DNA from: Artocarpus heterophyllus | Taxonomy: Eukaryota > Streptophyta > Magnoliopsida > Rosales > Moraceae | Direction of reading: 5' to 3' | Assembly: GCA_025403435.1 (NCBI GenBank) | Contig: CM046330.1 | Coordinates: forward strand, 22,528,239 to 22,592,238 | Length of the DNA stretch: 64,000 nucleotides | Part shown: positions 25,165 to 36,942 of the stretch, piece by piece | Layout of the letters: each line of letters starts with the position of its first letter | Position numbering within the stretch: the stretch's first letter is position 1 | Notes under the pieces: model-generated | The model's database searches: none | What the model was told of the DNA's origin: nothing | What the model saw: only the letters and a program-made list of their open reading frames with translations | Made by a program: the position numbers and the translations under genes

Positions 25165-25390
25165 CCCTCGATTGGTAGGCCAATCTACGTGATCAGCCTG
25201 CCAGTCATGCTCCATCGGCCTGCCGATCAGGAAGATCGGCCTGTCGATTCTTGAAAGTTTGACAGTTTGGCCTACCGCTAGAGCCACCTAATTTTTACCC
25301 CACTGACGGCCTGGCGAACCTCACGTCTGGCTTGCCGATTTGTGACCATCGACCTACCGAATTGTGGGGTTCGGCATGCCGACTGAACAG
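25165..25390. repeat. GC-rich near-palindrome array, element 5 leader
   Basis: The longest of the arrays, with about eight to ten units, many altered at CpG (for example TTGGTAGGCCAA). It aligns with the leader arrays of elements 4 and 8. Confidence 0.7.
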
Positions 25391-25887
25391 AAATCTTCAA
25401 TTCCAAAAAATATAATTTTTAATGCAATTCATCTATTTTATTTTCAATAATTCAAAAACATAAAATTAGAGACTCAAGAAATACCTGGGGATGCCATCAT
25501 CGATCTTCTAGATCCACCTTCTAGATCCGTCTTCTCTGAATGATTATTTAATTACAAAATTTTTACCAATTTAAAATTAAATAACAATTACTAGACGGAG
25601 ATGATAGTTCGTCGTCTAATTACATGAAAAACCTAGATACACATTCTAACCTCTAAGGAACCATAACCGGTATTAATTAATTAATTAATAATTAATTAAA
25701 TAACAATTTAATTAAGCATAATTATTTAATAAACATTCACCACATAATCCATGACAACATATATAATATATAGAAACCTAAAGTGCCAACTCTCTATAAA
25801 ATTAAATTCAAGCATAGGAGAGATTAAGATCACAAAATTTATACATATAGTATGATCACAAACTTGTAAATTTATATAAAAAACCAT

Positions 25888-25900
25888 GGCTCTTATACCA
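25888..25900 (-). promoter_or_regulatory. tRNA-Met primer binding site, element 5
   Basis: GGCTCTTATACCA on the plus strand, one mismatch from GGCTCTGATACCA, two bases from the LTR. Confidence 0.75.
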
Positions 25901-25902
25901 AT

Positions 25903-27932
25903 TTTTAGAAAAATAGTACGCAGTAGAATTTTAAAAATTTTATATCAGAGTATTTTCTAAAACACAAGTTTTACATGCTATATGTATAAATTAACCAGAT
26001 CTTACTAACCTTTGATTGCCAAAGAACCCTCGCAAAACGTGAAGAGAAGTAACGTTTCAGAAGAGCCTCAACCATCTGGTCTTCTTTGCTATTCTCTATC
26101 CACGACTGGAGTGAGTGTGGGTTCACATGTATAGCTCTTCCACTAGGTGACTCTCCTTCCAACCAAATGAGAGAACCCAAAGCTAGTGTTCGTGATTTGT
26201 AAACAAAAGCTCTCAAGGAGTTTTCAGACTCTCAGCAACAAAGTATCACTCTTAATCTCTCAATTGATCTAAATAACTTATGTGACTTACTCCCTATTTA
26301 TAGAGGTTGGGTCTAGGGTCAGTCCTTATCAGATTAGGTCTCAAAATTTGAATTAGAATCAAATTCGGATCAATATTCGATAAGATCCACATAAAAATGC
26401 ATGATCTTATCCTTCACTCATCAGCAGGCCAAACTGCATCATCGACAGGCCGAACTTGCCCATCGGCAGGCCAAACACGTGAATCGACAGGCCGAATTGT
26501 CGAATAAAAATCTCAGTGAATCTTTTATTTTTCACCCAAAATTCTATAGGATAAAGTCTCAGTTTTAATTCAAATAAGCCAATAGAGAAGTTATCTAATC
26601 AAAACAACTTTATCTAGATAATCTCTAAGAAAATAAATGAAATTCTAATAATTCTACAAGTTTATCTCGATCTAGTTATTCAAAATTAAATCAACCGATA
26701 AACAGACAAGAATTATCCGATCCTTATAATTCAACAAGTTTATCTTAAATTAATTTTATCACAAAATTAATTCAACCGATAAACAGACATGAATTATTTA
26801 ATTCTTCCAAATTTTAACAAATCTGATAAATCTGACATAAGTTACCAATTATTGGAAAAGCACGCCGTATCGTTATAGGATGCTGTGAGCGAGCAAAGGG
26901 GACCAAATGGACCTATATATTTCAAGCTCCTAATAATTACGAAACCCAATATCCCAGATATACATTTCATAATTATCAACTCCAACGCTACTCTACTAAA
27001 AGCTTGGAGCTACACTCTCGAACTACATAGAATTACGAAGCCCGTATAGCTAAGTCTCCATGACATATCATAATGTATCGTATCTCCATAGGATTATCCA
27101 TAATCGGCTTAAGGACAAGTTCTGTATTACCTTCCTGATTATTTTTATCTTACGTTCTATTATCTAACCATCAGAAAACTTACCATCTAAAGACAGTACA
27201 CGATTCGATTAGACCTATATATACAAGTGGTTGAACGTTCCAGTTTTTCAATTACAGGATAACGCATATAAGAGGATATTACTGCTCCTAAAGAGGAGCT
27301 ATGGATTCCATATCTATGAATAACAAGTCTACACTATCAAGAGTTATGCCTCCAACGTACCGGCATGCATACCACTATTAAGATATGGGTGTCACCCTTT
27401 GGTACATCAAAAGACATGAGTCAAGACAACAGGCCCACTATTCATCTCATGATTAAGAAACAATATAAATGATTGTCTAAAGTGAATCGATTTACTGAGA
27501 CAGAATTATTAATCCAAATCAATTCACTTTATGTCCCGATCCAATACATCGTCACCTATGACAACGTGCCATTGTTTCTATTCATGGAGTCCACCTCCGA
27601 TGGTCAAGACAAACCATCTCCCATTAGGGATATAGACAACATAACAATCTTTACATGAATAAAGCGCCCAACTTTATTTCCTTGATTGCGGATCTTATGA
27701 TTTAGACCATCACCATAAGAATCGTGTCTTTCGCATAATCTATCCATCATATGCCCAACTCTTAAAATTTAGATCGACAGTCTCAGACTATTGTTTGCTT
27801 AACATACATTCAACAAATATGAATGTAAAGAGGACAAGATTTGGTATATAAATAATGAATAAATTCTTTATTGATAAAAATGTCTCCAAAAACTTATTAC
27901 ATTTTTACTCCTTAGGGCATACATGTCTAACA
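25903..27932 (-). repeat. 5' LTR of element 5 (2030 bp)
   Basis: The inner end is decayed (TTTTAGAAAA instead of TGTTGGAAAC); the outer end reads ATGTCTAACA at 27932. It aligns throughout with other family A LTRs. A GC-rich array lies at 26425-26495. Confidence 0.88.
26425..26495. repeat. GC-rich near-palindrome array, element 5 5' LTR
   Basis: Four units: TCAGCAGGCCAAA, TCGACAGGCCGAA, TCGGCAGGCCAAA and TCGACAGGCCGAA, spaced about 19-22 bp. Confidence 0.75.
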
Positions 27933-30908
27933 AAGTGAGCAAAGCATCTATTATGGAAATAAGATGCGCTCACATGTGGAGGCTGTAGGAACGTGTAAAC
28001 TAGTCTTAAGTAGCGGCTTTGTTTTGTATTTGGAAAAGACATTTTATATTCCTAGTTTTTCAAGAAATTTAATTTCAGTTTCCAAACTTGTATTAGTTGG
28101 ATATTCCTTTAAATTTTTAGAATCTTCTTTCAATTTGCTTTATAAATATGATTTTATTAGATGTGGTAATTTTTTTTATGGTCTTTTTCATCTTAATTTA
28201 CAAAATGATGCCAATTATACTACTATGCACATTCATGAAAATGTTAGCATTAATCGATGTGTTGTAAATGATGAATCCTCTATGTTGTGGCATTAGAGAT
28301 GGGGACATATCTTCATTGAGAGAATTAAGAGATTAGTAAATGATGGAGTACTTGGTACTTTAGATTTTACTGACTTTAATACTTGTGTGGACTACATTAA
28401 GGGTAAGCAGACCAACGAGCCAAAGAAAGATGCCAAGAGGAGTTCTTATTTATTGGAAATCATACATACAGATATTTGTAGTCTAGATATAGACACATAC
28501 TCTCAAAGGTATTTCGTCTCTTCTATAGATGACTACTCACGATACATGTATCTCTACTTGCTTAACAAAAAAATAAAGTACTAGATGCTTTTAAGGTCTT
28601 TAAAGTGGAAGTAGAGAAACAGTGTGGGAAGCAAATTAAGATCATAAGATTGAATAAAGGTGGAGAGCACTACAGTAGATACACTGAGTATGGACAAGCA
28701 CCTGGTCCTTTTGCTAAGTTTCTTCAAGAACATGGGATTGTTGCCCAATACACTATGCCTAGTTCTCCAGACTAGAATGCTGTAGCTGAAAGAAGAAACC
28801 AAACATTAATGGACATGGTATGAAGTATGCTTGCTAGCTCCAAACATTAAGAGTTTATAATCCACAAGAGAAGAAGCTAGACCCAAGGACCATAAGTGGA
28901 TATTTTGTTGGTTATGCTGAACGGTCTAAGGGATACAGATTTTACTATCCATCTTATTGTACTAGATTTATGGAATCAAAAAATGCAAAGTTTCTTGAGA
29001 ATGACTTAATTAGTGAGAACGATCAATCCTGGAACACTGTTCCTAAGAAAGATCATGCAGATGCTTTACCTTCCACTTCCTATGATAGATTGATTGTTGT
29101 GCATAACACGCCTAAAGTTTAAATGCGTGATGAACAACAGAAAGTCATTCAAGTACCATAGATTGCTGATCAAAAGATAATGGATCCAGCTAAACAACAG
29201 AGACATGAACTTGTTGAACAACATGCTTCTCAGGAGAATGTTGAACCAACATTAAGGAGATCCACTAGAGAAAAGTGATCGGCAATACCTAATGACTATA
29301 TTGTATATCTACAAAAGTTTGACTATAATGTTGGAGCCAAAAATGATCCTAAAATGTTTTCACAAGCCATGAGTTATAAGGAATCTAATTTATGGTACAG
29401 TGCCATGAAAGACAAAATGGATTCTATGGCATCTAACAGAGTTTGGGATCTCGTTGAGTTGCCTAATGGTGTAAAAGCCATTGGATGTAAGTGGGTCTTT
29501 AAAACAAAGAAAGACTCATTGGGCAACATTGAGAGACATAACACAAGACTCGTTGACAAAGGATTCACTCAAAGATAAGGAATCAACTATGCGAAGACCT
29601 TTTCTCCTATATCTAAAAAGGAATCTCTTCGAGTCATTATGGTATTGGTCGCACATTTTGATTTAGATTTGCATCAAATGGATGTGAAAATAGCCTTTCT
29701 CAATGGTAATCTAGTGGAAGAGGTTTACATGAAACAACCACAAGGATTTCCTCTAGTTATGGTGAGCATTTAGTTTGCAAGCTTAAGAAATCCATATATG
29801 GATTGAAACAAGCCAGTGATATTTGAAGTTCCATGACATTATCTCTTCATTTGGTTTTGAAAAGAATATTATGGATTAATGTATATTCCAGGAGGTCAGT
29901 GGGAGTAGGATATGTTTCTTTATGCTATATGTGGATGAAATATTACTTGCAACTAATGATGAAGGTTTGTTATATGACGTGAGGCAATTTCTCTCAAAGA
30001 ACTTTGAAATGAAGGATATGGGAGAGGCATCTTATGTCATTGGCATTAAGATCCATAGGGACAGATCTCGAGGCATTTTGTGTTTGTCTCAAGAAACCTA
30101 TATCAACAAGGTTCTAGAGAGGTTTCGGATGAAGGATTGTTCACCAAGTGTAGCACCTATTGTAAAGGGTGACAGGTTCAATTTGAACCAATGCTCAAAA
30201 AATGAGCTCGAACAGGAGCAAATGAAAAACATTCCATATACTTCAGCTGTTGGAAGCCTAATGTATGCTCAGGTCTATACAAGACCTGACATTGCATTTG
30301 CTGTGGGAATGTTGGGTAGATATCAAAGTAACCCATGTGCTGACCACTAGAGAGCTGCAAAGAAGATGATGAGATACCTTCAAGCGACTAAAGATTACAT
30401 GCTCATGTATAGACGGACTGATATTCTAGAGGTGATTGGATACTCCGATGCAGACTTCCCGGGCTATGTTGATTCACAAAAATCAACTTCTGGTTATATT
30501 TTTATGTTTGCCGGTGGAGCTGTATCTTGGAGGAGTGCAAAGCAGACTTTGGCTGCTACCTCTACTATGGAAGCTGAGTTCGTTTCTTGTTTTAAAGCTA
30601 CTTCACATGGTGTATGGTTGAAGAGATTCATATCTGAACTTAGAATTGTGGATTCTCTATCTAAGCCATTGAGATTGTATTGTGACAATTCAGCTACGGT
30701 ATTTATGGCCAAGAACAACAAGAGCGGTGATCAAAGTAAACACATCGACATTAAGTACTTGGCTATAAGAGAACGTGTTAAAGAAAAGAAAGTGGTCATT
30801 GAACACATTATTGCTAAGTTGATGATTGCTGATCCTTTAACTAATGGCAAGCCACCAAAGATTTTTAAGGATTATATAGTACAAATGGGACTTGGTTCCA
30901 TGATGTGA
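27933..30908 (+). pseudogene. Copia pol remnant (protease to RNase H), element 6
   Basis: Readable blocks: protease C-terminal part (27964-28140, ...FYIPSFSRNLISVSKL), pre-integrase (28280-28400, with a stop in the WHxRWGH motif), integrase (28440-28830, frameshift at 28580), RT (29354-30350) and RNase H (30366-30905, ending TGA 30906-30908). Part of the integrase linker is deleted at about 28840, where SMLASS is followed directly by sequence normally well downstream. Further stops lie near 29576, 29820 and 30348. The RT active site reads YVDE at about 29929 instead of YVDD, which would remove a metal-binding aspartate. The RNase H block is the best preserved. The product type (Copia Pol) is certain; activity is excluded. 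Confidence 0.88.
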
Positions 30909-31223
30909 ATTTCATTGTACATACATTTGGTTATTTTTATGAAACTCTTATTCACTTGTGATGTTTTCTCATATTCAGTTGTGCACATATTCAGTTATTT
31001 TAAGAAAAATCAATTAAGTTGGACCTGGAATAAACATAGGGTTTATTCATTAAGTTGTGTTACCATTAATGAGTTAGTATTAAGAGATATAATGTATTGT
31101 AATACATGGAAGATAATACTCGTTTTAAGAGAACCTATCGCTATGATTCATGTGTTTATTCCTTAAATTTGAGATTAGTTGATTTTGGTTATTTAGAAAA
31201 TATATGTGGACCAAGTGGGAAAA
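30909..31223 (+). other. Element 6 non-coding stretch between pol and 3' LTR
   Basis: AT-rich, with no coherent frame or recognised motif except the polypurine-like CCAAGTGGGAAAA just before 31224. No envelope-like gene is visible. Confidence 0.5.
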
Positions 31224-31600
31224 TGTTATTTTTGATTGATTTATTATTATTTATCTAGTTTTTTAAATGATAATAAATAAATAAAAATAAATATAAGTGG
31301 TCCAATAAATACGTATTTTCTAAATGGTGTCAACCAAAGGGTATTCAGAACTGTTATAACACTTTAGAAAAAATGCCTCTTTTCATGAAAGGTAACGTAC
31401 ACCCTGATAATGGGTGTCTATAAATATCACGTAAGAGGGTCCCTAAGTCTATGCAGTTTTATTTAGAAATATACCATCTTTCTAAAATTGCAGACGGATT
31501 AGAAAAGTATCTTCTTTCACAAAAATGTCTTCAGGAATTCTTACAGAGTTATTCTCCATTCAACTGTATTTGTCAATGGCTAGAGGTTAGATTTTCTTTC
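31224..31600 (+). repeat. Probable 3' LTR of element 6 (right end uncertain)
   Basis: Starts TGTTATTTTT right after a polypurine tract and contains a TATA-like GTCTATAAATATC at about 31419-31431. A clear ...CA end with target duplication could not be found, so the right boundary is an estimate. Confidence 0.5.
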
Positions 31601-31916
31601 CTTTACGTTTCCACATTTGGATGATTTTCATGTAATTTGGTTTATGTATATATGAAAATCATAATTTTGTATATGTAAATGTCTTATAGTGCGATCATTA
31701 AGTGACCTGTACTTGGATAAAACATATAAATATCGTCCCTCCATTAAGGAACTTGGTTTAAACCAATCCAATAACAATATAAAGTCTTACATATTATAGT
31801 GTAAAGTAAAAAACTACTACAATATAAAGTTCTTGTATGCTATAGTTTTTTAACAATTTTTTTAATTCAAGCCGGTTTGCCAAAACACCCAGTGTACATT
31901 ACCAACCAGTCGCATT
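31601..31916. other. Unassigned AT-rich DNA
   Basis: No frame and no known element. It includes a TATAGTGTAAAG-type stretch near 31795-31850 related to stretches at 33460-33510 and 54015-54105. The last eight bases are the left target copy of the hAT-type element. Confidence 0.5.
31909..31916. repeat. Left target-site duplication of the hAT-type element
   Basis: GTCGCATT, repeated exactly at 32506-32513. An eight-base duplication is characteristic of hAT transposases. Confidence 0.85.
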
Positions 31917-32505
31917 TAGGGCCGGCAATACGGGTTGCGACACGACGACACGACACGAATCCGACACGATTTTTTGCGGGTTAGTGTCGGAAAATTTGAC
32001 CACGGGTCATTTTAGTGTCGACCCGAAACTGACCCGTCAAAAAACGGGTCGTGTTCGGGTCAACCCGTCTGACACGAAAATGACCCGTTTCTGACCCGTA
32101 TTTAATTAATTAGCTTTTAAAAAATTAATATTATTTCATATATAATATAAGCTCTTAAAATATCAAACCTTACCTCTCTTATCACTCATCTTCTTGTTGA
32201 AGTGGTATGAAACTCTTCTAATTTTATTTTTTTTGAATATTTTATATATTAATGTGGGCGGGTTGCAGGTCATAATCGGGTTACGGGTCAAAATCGGGTC
32301 ACGGGTTATTATTTTTTGACACTGTGCATAAGAAACGGGTTGACACGGGTCGGGTTAGTGTCAACCCGTGTCAAAACGGGTCGGGTTAGTGTTGAGAATT
32401 CTCAACCCGTTCGGGTCACGGGTCGGGTTAGTGTCGACCTAATTTTGTAAAAATTAACCTCAACCCGACACGAACCCGACCCGCCAACCCGTTTTGCCAC
32501 CCCTA
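31917..32505. mobile_element. Non-autonomous hAT-type DNA transposon (589 bp)
   Basis: Ends TAGGGCCGGCAAtACGGGT and, on the other strand, TAGGGGTGGCAAaACGGGT form imperfect terminal inverted repeats. The element is flanked by identical 8 bp copies. The inside has no transposase frame. It is packed near both ends with ACGGGTC / GGGTTAGTGTC / ACACGAC repeats in both orientations, around an AT-rich centre (about 32100-32250). It would depend on a transposase encoded elsewhere. Confidence 0.85.
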
Positions 32506-32513
32506 GTCGCATT
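32506..32513. repeat. Right target-site duplication of the hAT-type element
   Basis: GTCGCATT, identical to 31909-31916. Confidence 0.85.
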
Positions 32514-33880
32514 ATTCCAATGATTAATGGTTCGTTTGGTATGTAGATTCAGAATGGTATGGTTTAGAACTTAATAATTTGAACTATAGGTTCTAAACTG
32601 TGTGGTTTAAACAACAGTTTTGAATTGATGTTTGGAATATAAAAATTTAAAACAAGAATAAAACATCATATCAAGTTTAAAATGAGAACTAATATTTGAA
32701 AAACTATGGTTTATGAAAGAAAAACTAGAATGAAAATGGTTTTTATAGTAAAAAAATGATTCAAACTGTGTAAACTTGAGGGGACAAGGTTTAGATTTTA
32801 TAAGTTTTGGCTGGTTTAAAACCACTTTCATGGTTTGAAATGGTCTCAGTTATTACTCCAACAAACATCAATTTAAGCCACTTCTATTATTTAAATTGTC
32901 TTAAACGGTTCAAACTTAGGTACAAAATGGCCTATAATACCATAAAGAATTGACAGCTCAACAATAAAAAGTACCAAATTTTCTACTCATGATAAGTTTA
33001 TATGTCGGAGATTCGTGTCATTTTAAGTTGTGATAGGCAAAATAAAGTAATCCCTATTTTTGAGGTTTAAATTTAAAATCAATCCTTTTATGTATGGCAT
33101 ACCATTTTTAGTATTCTGAGCACTTCAGACAATTTATTACAAAATTGTGACTTCTAGATTTTGGACAGGAGGTGTAAGTAATTATTTCTTAGTGTTATTT
33201 AACTTTTTATTCTTTACATTTTGAGTATACCTTTTATTTTTTATGTTTTGAATATCATACCTCAGAATTTCAAATTCATATAAAAATTTTACTTTGATTG
33301 AATTGACGGCTAATTTTGAATAACAATGCTGCACTTTACACATAAACCTGTAAGCAAACGCGAATTAAGTGTTATGTACAAAACAAATGAAAAAGAGTAA
33401 AAGTTTACATTTATAAACAAACATGTTTAATAAACCAGTTAAAACTAAAAAAATAAGTTCATGTATTGTAGTATACGAAAGCTTTACACTATAGTCGTTT
33501 TTACTTTATATTTTAGTTAAAAAAACTTGACATTATAAATGATATAAAACTAATGAGTTCGAACTCTGTAAGTTGTGTGATTATTACCACATGATACTGA
33601 CAAAAAAAAAATTATGGATGTGGCTTTCACCACCTGTTTGAATTGAGGAACTGAGGAAGGACTTTTTGAGGCTAATAGCTAGCAGCTAATTCCTGGCTGC
33701 CCATTAGCTAAAGGGATAAAATTTCGAAGAAAAAAAAGTCCAAAAGAACAATGTCCTGTGAATATTTTATACCTAATACTATGAGAGCCAATTACCATAT
33801 CCATTTTCGGACAGCCTTTCGCTGTCTTACCTATAGACATTTTGTTTGCAATTGGGAATAATTGGTTTTCGTTTGTTTGC
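32514..33880. other. Unassigned AT-rich DNA between hAT element and truncated Gypsy LTR
   Basis: No convincing gene; the longest frames are short and have no recognisable domain. A stretch at about 32529-32870 starts GGTTCGTTTGG and ends near CCAACAAACAT, which may be a decayed small inverted-repeat transposon, though the ends match poorly. The boundary at 33881 is where similarity to the Gypsy LTR begins abruptly. Confidence 0.5.
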
Positions 33881-35219
33881 AACTTATGAACATATAATTA
33901 CAGAAGCACAAAAATATTTATCATCAAATAAATTCATTTAATCATACAAAAACATCACACAATAAGAGTTCAACAATTTACCGATAAAAATAGTCTAAAA
34001 ACCTAGCTTTAATAAAAATTCCATATCACATAAAATATTTGTCATATTATCATGAGACTTTCCAATTCATAAATTGACATATACATAAACATATTTGCCA
34101 AATTTCGTGCAAAATAACATTCATTTGCTTTATGAACAAAACCCATATTTTTGTGCATCATAGATAATAAGCAATACTTTTCTTTGAGTGGCAGAGAGAA
34201 GAAAATTCATAACTCAGCATAGGAAATTCCAATTAACGTGAAATTTGGAGAAACGTCACATATCACATACATGAATAACATATCAAAATTTCAAAATAAA
34301 TAGAAAATTCTAGACAAAGATATGGTGGTCGGATTACAGGTAGACTACAATTTTAGAAATACTGAAAAAAAAATGAGTTCTTACCTTAAACAAATTTCTT
34401 CTCAAACTTCCTTGAACTTATCCCAATGAAATTTCAATATCTCTTTTAAGTATTTGCAAGAAAAATAGTGGAGATAAAATAAAACATATAGAGTAAAAGG
34501 GAGAGAGAGAGAGAGAGAGAGCGTGTTAGGAAGAAGAAGTTCGTTTACGTGAAAAATGAAATGTCGTAAAAAGGGAATACTCATCTTCTCTTTAATTATT
34601 AGAAATTTTCTGACTAAAATTGGGCTAATTTGCATAGAGAATGGAGAGGATTGAGGGAAAGTCAAATTGATTTGATTCTCTTACCATAATTCACAACTTA
34701 AAAATAGGAAATCACATCAAATCATCCAAATCATCGTAAAAGTCAAACCTTTTATTCCAAAATTAAAGAAAAAAACCAAATATGAGCTAATTAATCAGAA
34801 TAAATCATCCAATCTTATCTAATCATCAAAATCATCATTGTCACAAATTTCTACTAATTGCTTATCAGCACCTGCCGACTGCAAAATTTGGCCGGCCGAA
34901 GATTTTGAGGTCCGGCCTGTCAATGAAGCTTCATCGACCTGCAGTTCAGTGAGGGACAATTTGGCCTGTCGAACTTGAAAAGTTCGACCTGCCGAACCGC
35001 CTTACACATTAAAGTTTCACAAAACATTAATTATTACATAAATTATCATAAAACATACAACGTAATTGACATGAACACTTTGAGCACATCAATTCCACAT
35101 GACCGTCACCTGTCAGAATACTTAAAATAAAATGGTTAGTACCATTATATCATATATCAATAAGGAAATTACTTTACGTTGTTACTCATTCGTTACATGA
35201 GAATTTGGCGGGCGTTATA
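33881..35219 (-). repeat. Truncated 3' LTR of element 7 (1339 bp)
   Basis: Matches 51496-52872 of the 5' LTR, so only the first 1.3 kb of LTR (in element sense) remains; the distal 1.7 kb is absent. The outer boundary GGGCGTTATA meets the polypurine tract at 35220. It carries a GA microsatellite at 34499-34521 and a GC-rich array at 34870-35005. Confidence 0.85.
34870..35005. repeat. GC-rich near-palindrome array, element 7 3' LTR
   Basis: About six decayed units (for example TTGGCCGGCCGAA, TTCGACCTGCCGAA) at 21-27 bp steps. It is the same array as 52510-52655. Confidence 0.75.
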
Positions 35220-35245
35220 ATTCTCCCCACAATATAAGAGTTTCA
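35220..35245 (-). promoter_or_regulatory. Polypurine tract of element 7
   Basis: On the minus strand a TTGTGGGGAGAAT stretch sits immediately before the LTR. It is equivalent to 62302-62315 in element 9. Confidence 0.7.
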
Positions 35246-35255
35246 TCCTCGAAAC

Positions 35256-36942
35256 TCAGAATAGTTGTGGATACTTTACTCTTATGCCATCTTCACGTTC
35301 CCATGTAGCTTCTTCCACTTGGTGATTTTGCCATAAAACCTTGACCAATGAAGTTTCTTTATTTCTCAAGGTCTTGGTTATCCAATCAAGTATCTCTATT
35401 GGCTTTTCCTCATAGCTCAAGTCTTTTTGTATCTTGATCACTTATGGCCCAATCACATGCATAGGATCTGGGACATATTTCTTGAGCATCGAGACATGAA
35501 ATACGTCGTACATAGTTGACATTTCTGATGGCAACCTCAGCTGATAAGCTACTTTGCCTATCCGCTTTACGATTTCATAAGGTCTAATAAATCTTGGGCT
35601 CAACTTGTCCTTCTTCCTGAACCTCATAACTCCTTTCATCGGTGCAACTTTCAAAAACACAGATTCGCCTACTATGAATTCTAAGGGTCTTCTTCTTCTA
35701 TCAGCATAACTCTTCTGACGGCTTTGAGTGGTCTCTATTCTCTTCCGAATCAACTTAACCATTTCAGAGGTTTTGTTGACAAAATCAGTCCTTTTAGTAT
35801 CAATGCTTTCCATCAACTTCTTCTCACCAGCTTCATGCCAACATATAGGTGACCTGCATTCCCGTCCATATAAGGCTTCATAAGGTACCATTCCAATCGT
35901 CACCTAATAACTGTTGTTATACGCCAACTCTGCTAATGGCAACATTTTTCACTAGCTGATCTTGAAGTTGAGAGTACAAGCCTGAAGCATATCCTCTAAG
36001 ATCAAGTTTGTCCTCTCTGTTTAGCCGTCTATCTGAGGATGAAAAGCTGTACTGAAATGTCACTTGGTCCCTATTGCAGACTGTACACTTTCCCAAAACT
36101 TGGATGTGAACCTGCCATCACGGTCTGAGATGATAGACTTAGGAATCCCATAAAGTCATACAATCTCCTTGACATAGAGTTCCACTAACCATTCCATAGA
36201 ATAAGTGATCCTGATAGGGATGAAATGCGCCATCTTCATCAGTCGATCCACAACAACCAAATAGCATCATAACCGTTCATAGTCCTGAGCAAACCGGTAA
36301 TGAAATCCATTACAATATCCTCCCATTTCCATTCCAGTATCTGGATTGACTGTAAATCACCGCCAGGTCTCTGGTGTTCAGCTCTAACTTGTTGGCATGT
36401 CAAACATTGCTTCACATACATAGCAACATCACGTTTCATTCCAAACCACCAGAAATTATCCCTTAGATCATTATACATCTTTGTTGCACCTGGATAAATT
36501 AAATAAGGAGTACCATGAATTTTTGCCAAGATTCTTTCCCTTGGGCCATCAATGTTGGGAACACATAAGCGGTCTTTGAGATATAGAGTTCTGTCATCAG
36601 CAATATGAAACTCTTCACATTTGCCTCCTTTCATTTCCTACTTAATCCTTGTGAGGCTTACATCATCATCTTGCTTACTCTGAATTTCATCATGCAGTGA
36701 TGGAGCAAGGGTGAGTGCTATTAGCTGGCCTGTTATGAGTTCCATACCGAAGTCTTGAATTTCCTTTCTCAAAGGCTAAGACAATGCTTGTAATGACATC
36801 AGTGTGGTAACAGTCTTTCTACTCAGTGCGTAAGCCACTCGGTTAGCTTTTCTAGGATGATAAAGGATTTCACAATCATAATCCTTCACCAACTCTAACC
36901 ATCTCTGCTATCTCATTTTTAGGTCCTTCTGAGTGAAGAAGT
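35256..36942 (-). pseudogene. Gypsy integrase and chromodomain, element 7 left piece
   Basis: Minus-strand C-terminal half of Pol. From 36942 leftward: the RNase H end, a spacer ending in VADALSR-like sequence (about 36850-36820), the integrase zinc region (36550-36370, with HPG changed to YPG), the integrase core (36330-35900), the C-terminal integrase region with ALYGRECRSPICW (about 35870), and a chromodomain at 35441-35256 (KVLWQNHQVEEATWE). Stops interrupt it at about 36636, 36240-35904 and 35442 (apparent CAA to TAA). The chromodomain normally binds modified histone H3 and steers insertion to heterochromatin. The terminator is TGA 35258-35256. Confidence 0.88.
36938..36942. repeat. Left target-site duplication of element 8
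   Basis: GAAGT, repeated at 46634-46638. The empty Gypsy site is recovered when one copy and element 8 are removed. Confidence 0.95.

Larger units (their letters stand above)
24204..25902 (-). other. Element 5 untranslated leader
   Basis: Homologous to the leaders of elements 4 and 8. CCTAGGGG-type motifs lie near 24371, 24500 and 24660, and a mutated CCTAAGGG near 24580. A decayed palindrome array is at 25165-25390 and the primer site is at 25888-25900. No gene is visible. Confidence 0.75.
24211..26009 (-). other. Predicted leader intron of element 5
   Basis: Donor AAG|GTTAGTAAG at 26010/26009 and acceptor TTTATTGTAG ending at 24211, seven bases before the gag ATG. Both sites survive although the element is otherwise decayed. 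Confidence 0.4.
9522..27932 (-). mobile_element. Element 5: Copia family A, host of elements 2 and 4
   Basis: Minus-strand element in three pieces: partial 3' LTR (9522-10810), end of pol (10811-11447), then after the element 4 insertion the rest of pol, gag, leader and 5' LTR (20892-27932). Removing element 4 restores continuous RT sequence across 11447/20892. The first part of the 3' LTR should lie left of the window, beyond element 2. The element is inserted in element 6. Confidence 0.9.
27933..31600 (+). mobile_element. Element 6: Copia of a third lineage, 3' part, heavily decayed
   Basis: Plus-strand Copia relic running from the protease end to a 3' LTR; its 5' part was displaced by element 5. 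Proteins are clearly distinct from families A and B. The right end is not sharply defined, so 31600 is approximate. Confidence 0.8.

Noticed and set aside
30909..31223. An envelope-like third gene downstream of pol in element 6
   Set aside because: No frame longer than about 80 codons, no signal peptide or membrane segment pattern, and the stretch is AT-rich and non-coding.
32529..32870. A second small inverted-repeat transposon beginning GGTTCGTTTGG
   Set aside because: The two ends match over only a few bases and I could not find a target duplication, so I do not call it as a feature.
33679..33882. 67-codon minus-strand frame as a host gene exon
   Set aside because: No domain, no splice context, AT-rich surroundings, and it ends at the truncated LTR boundary.
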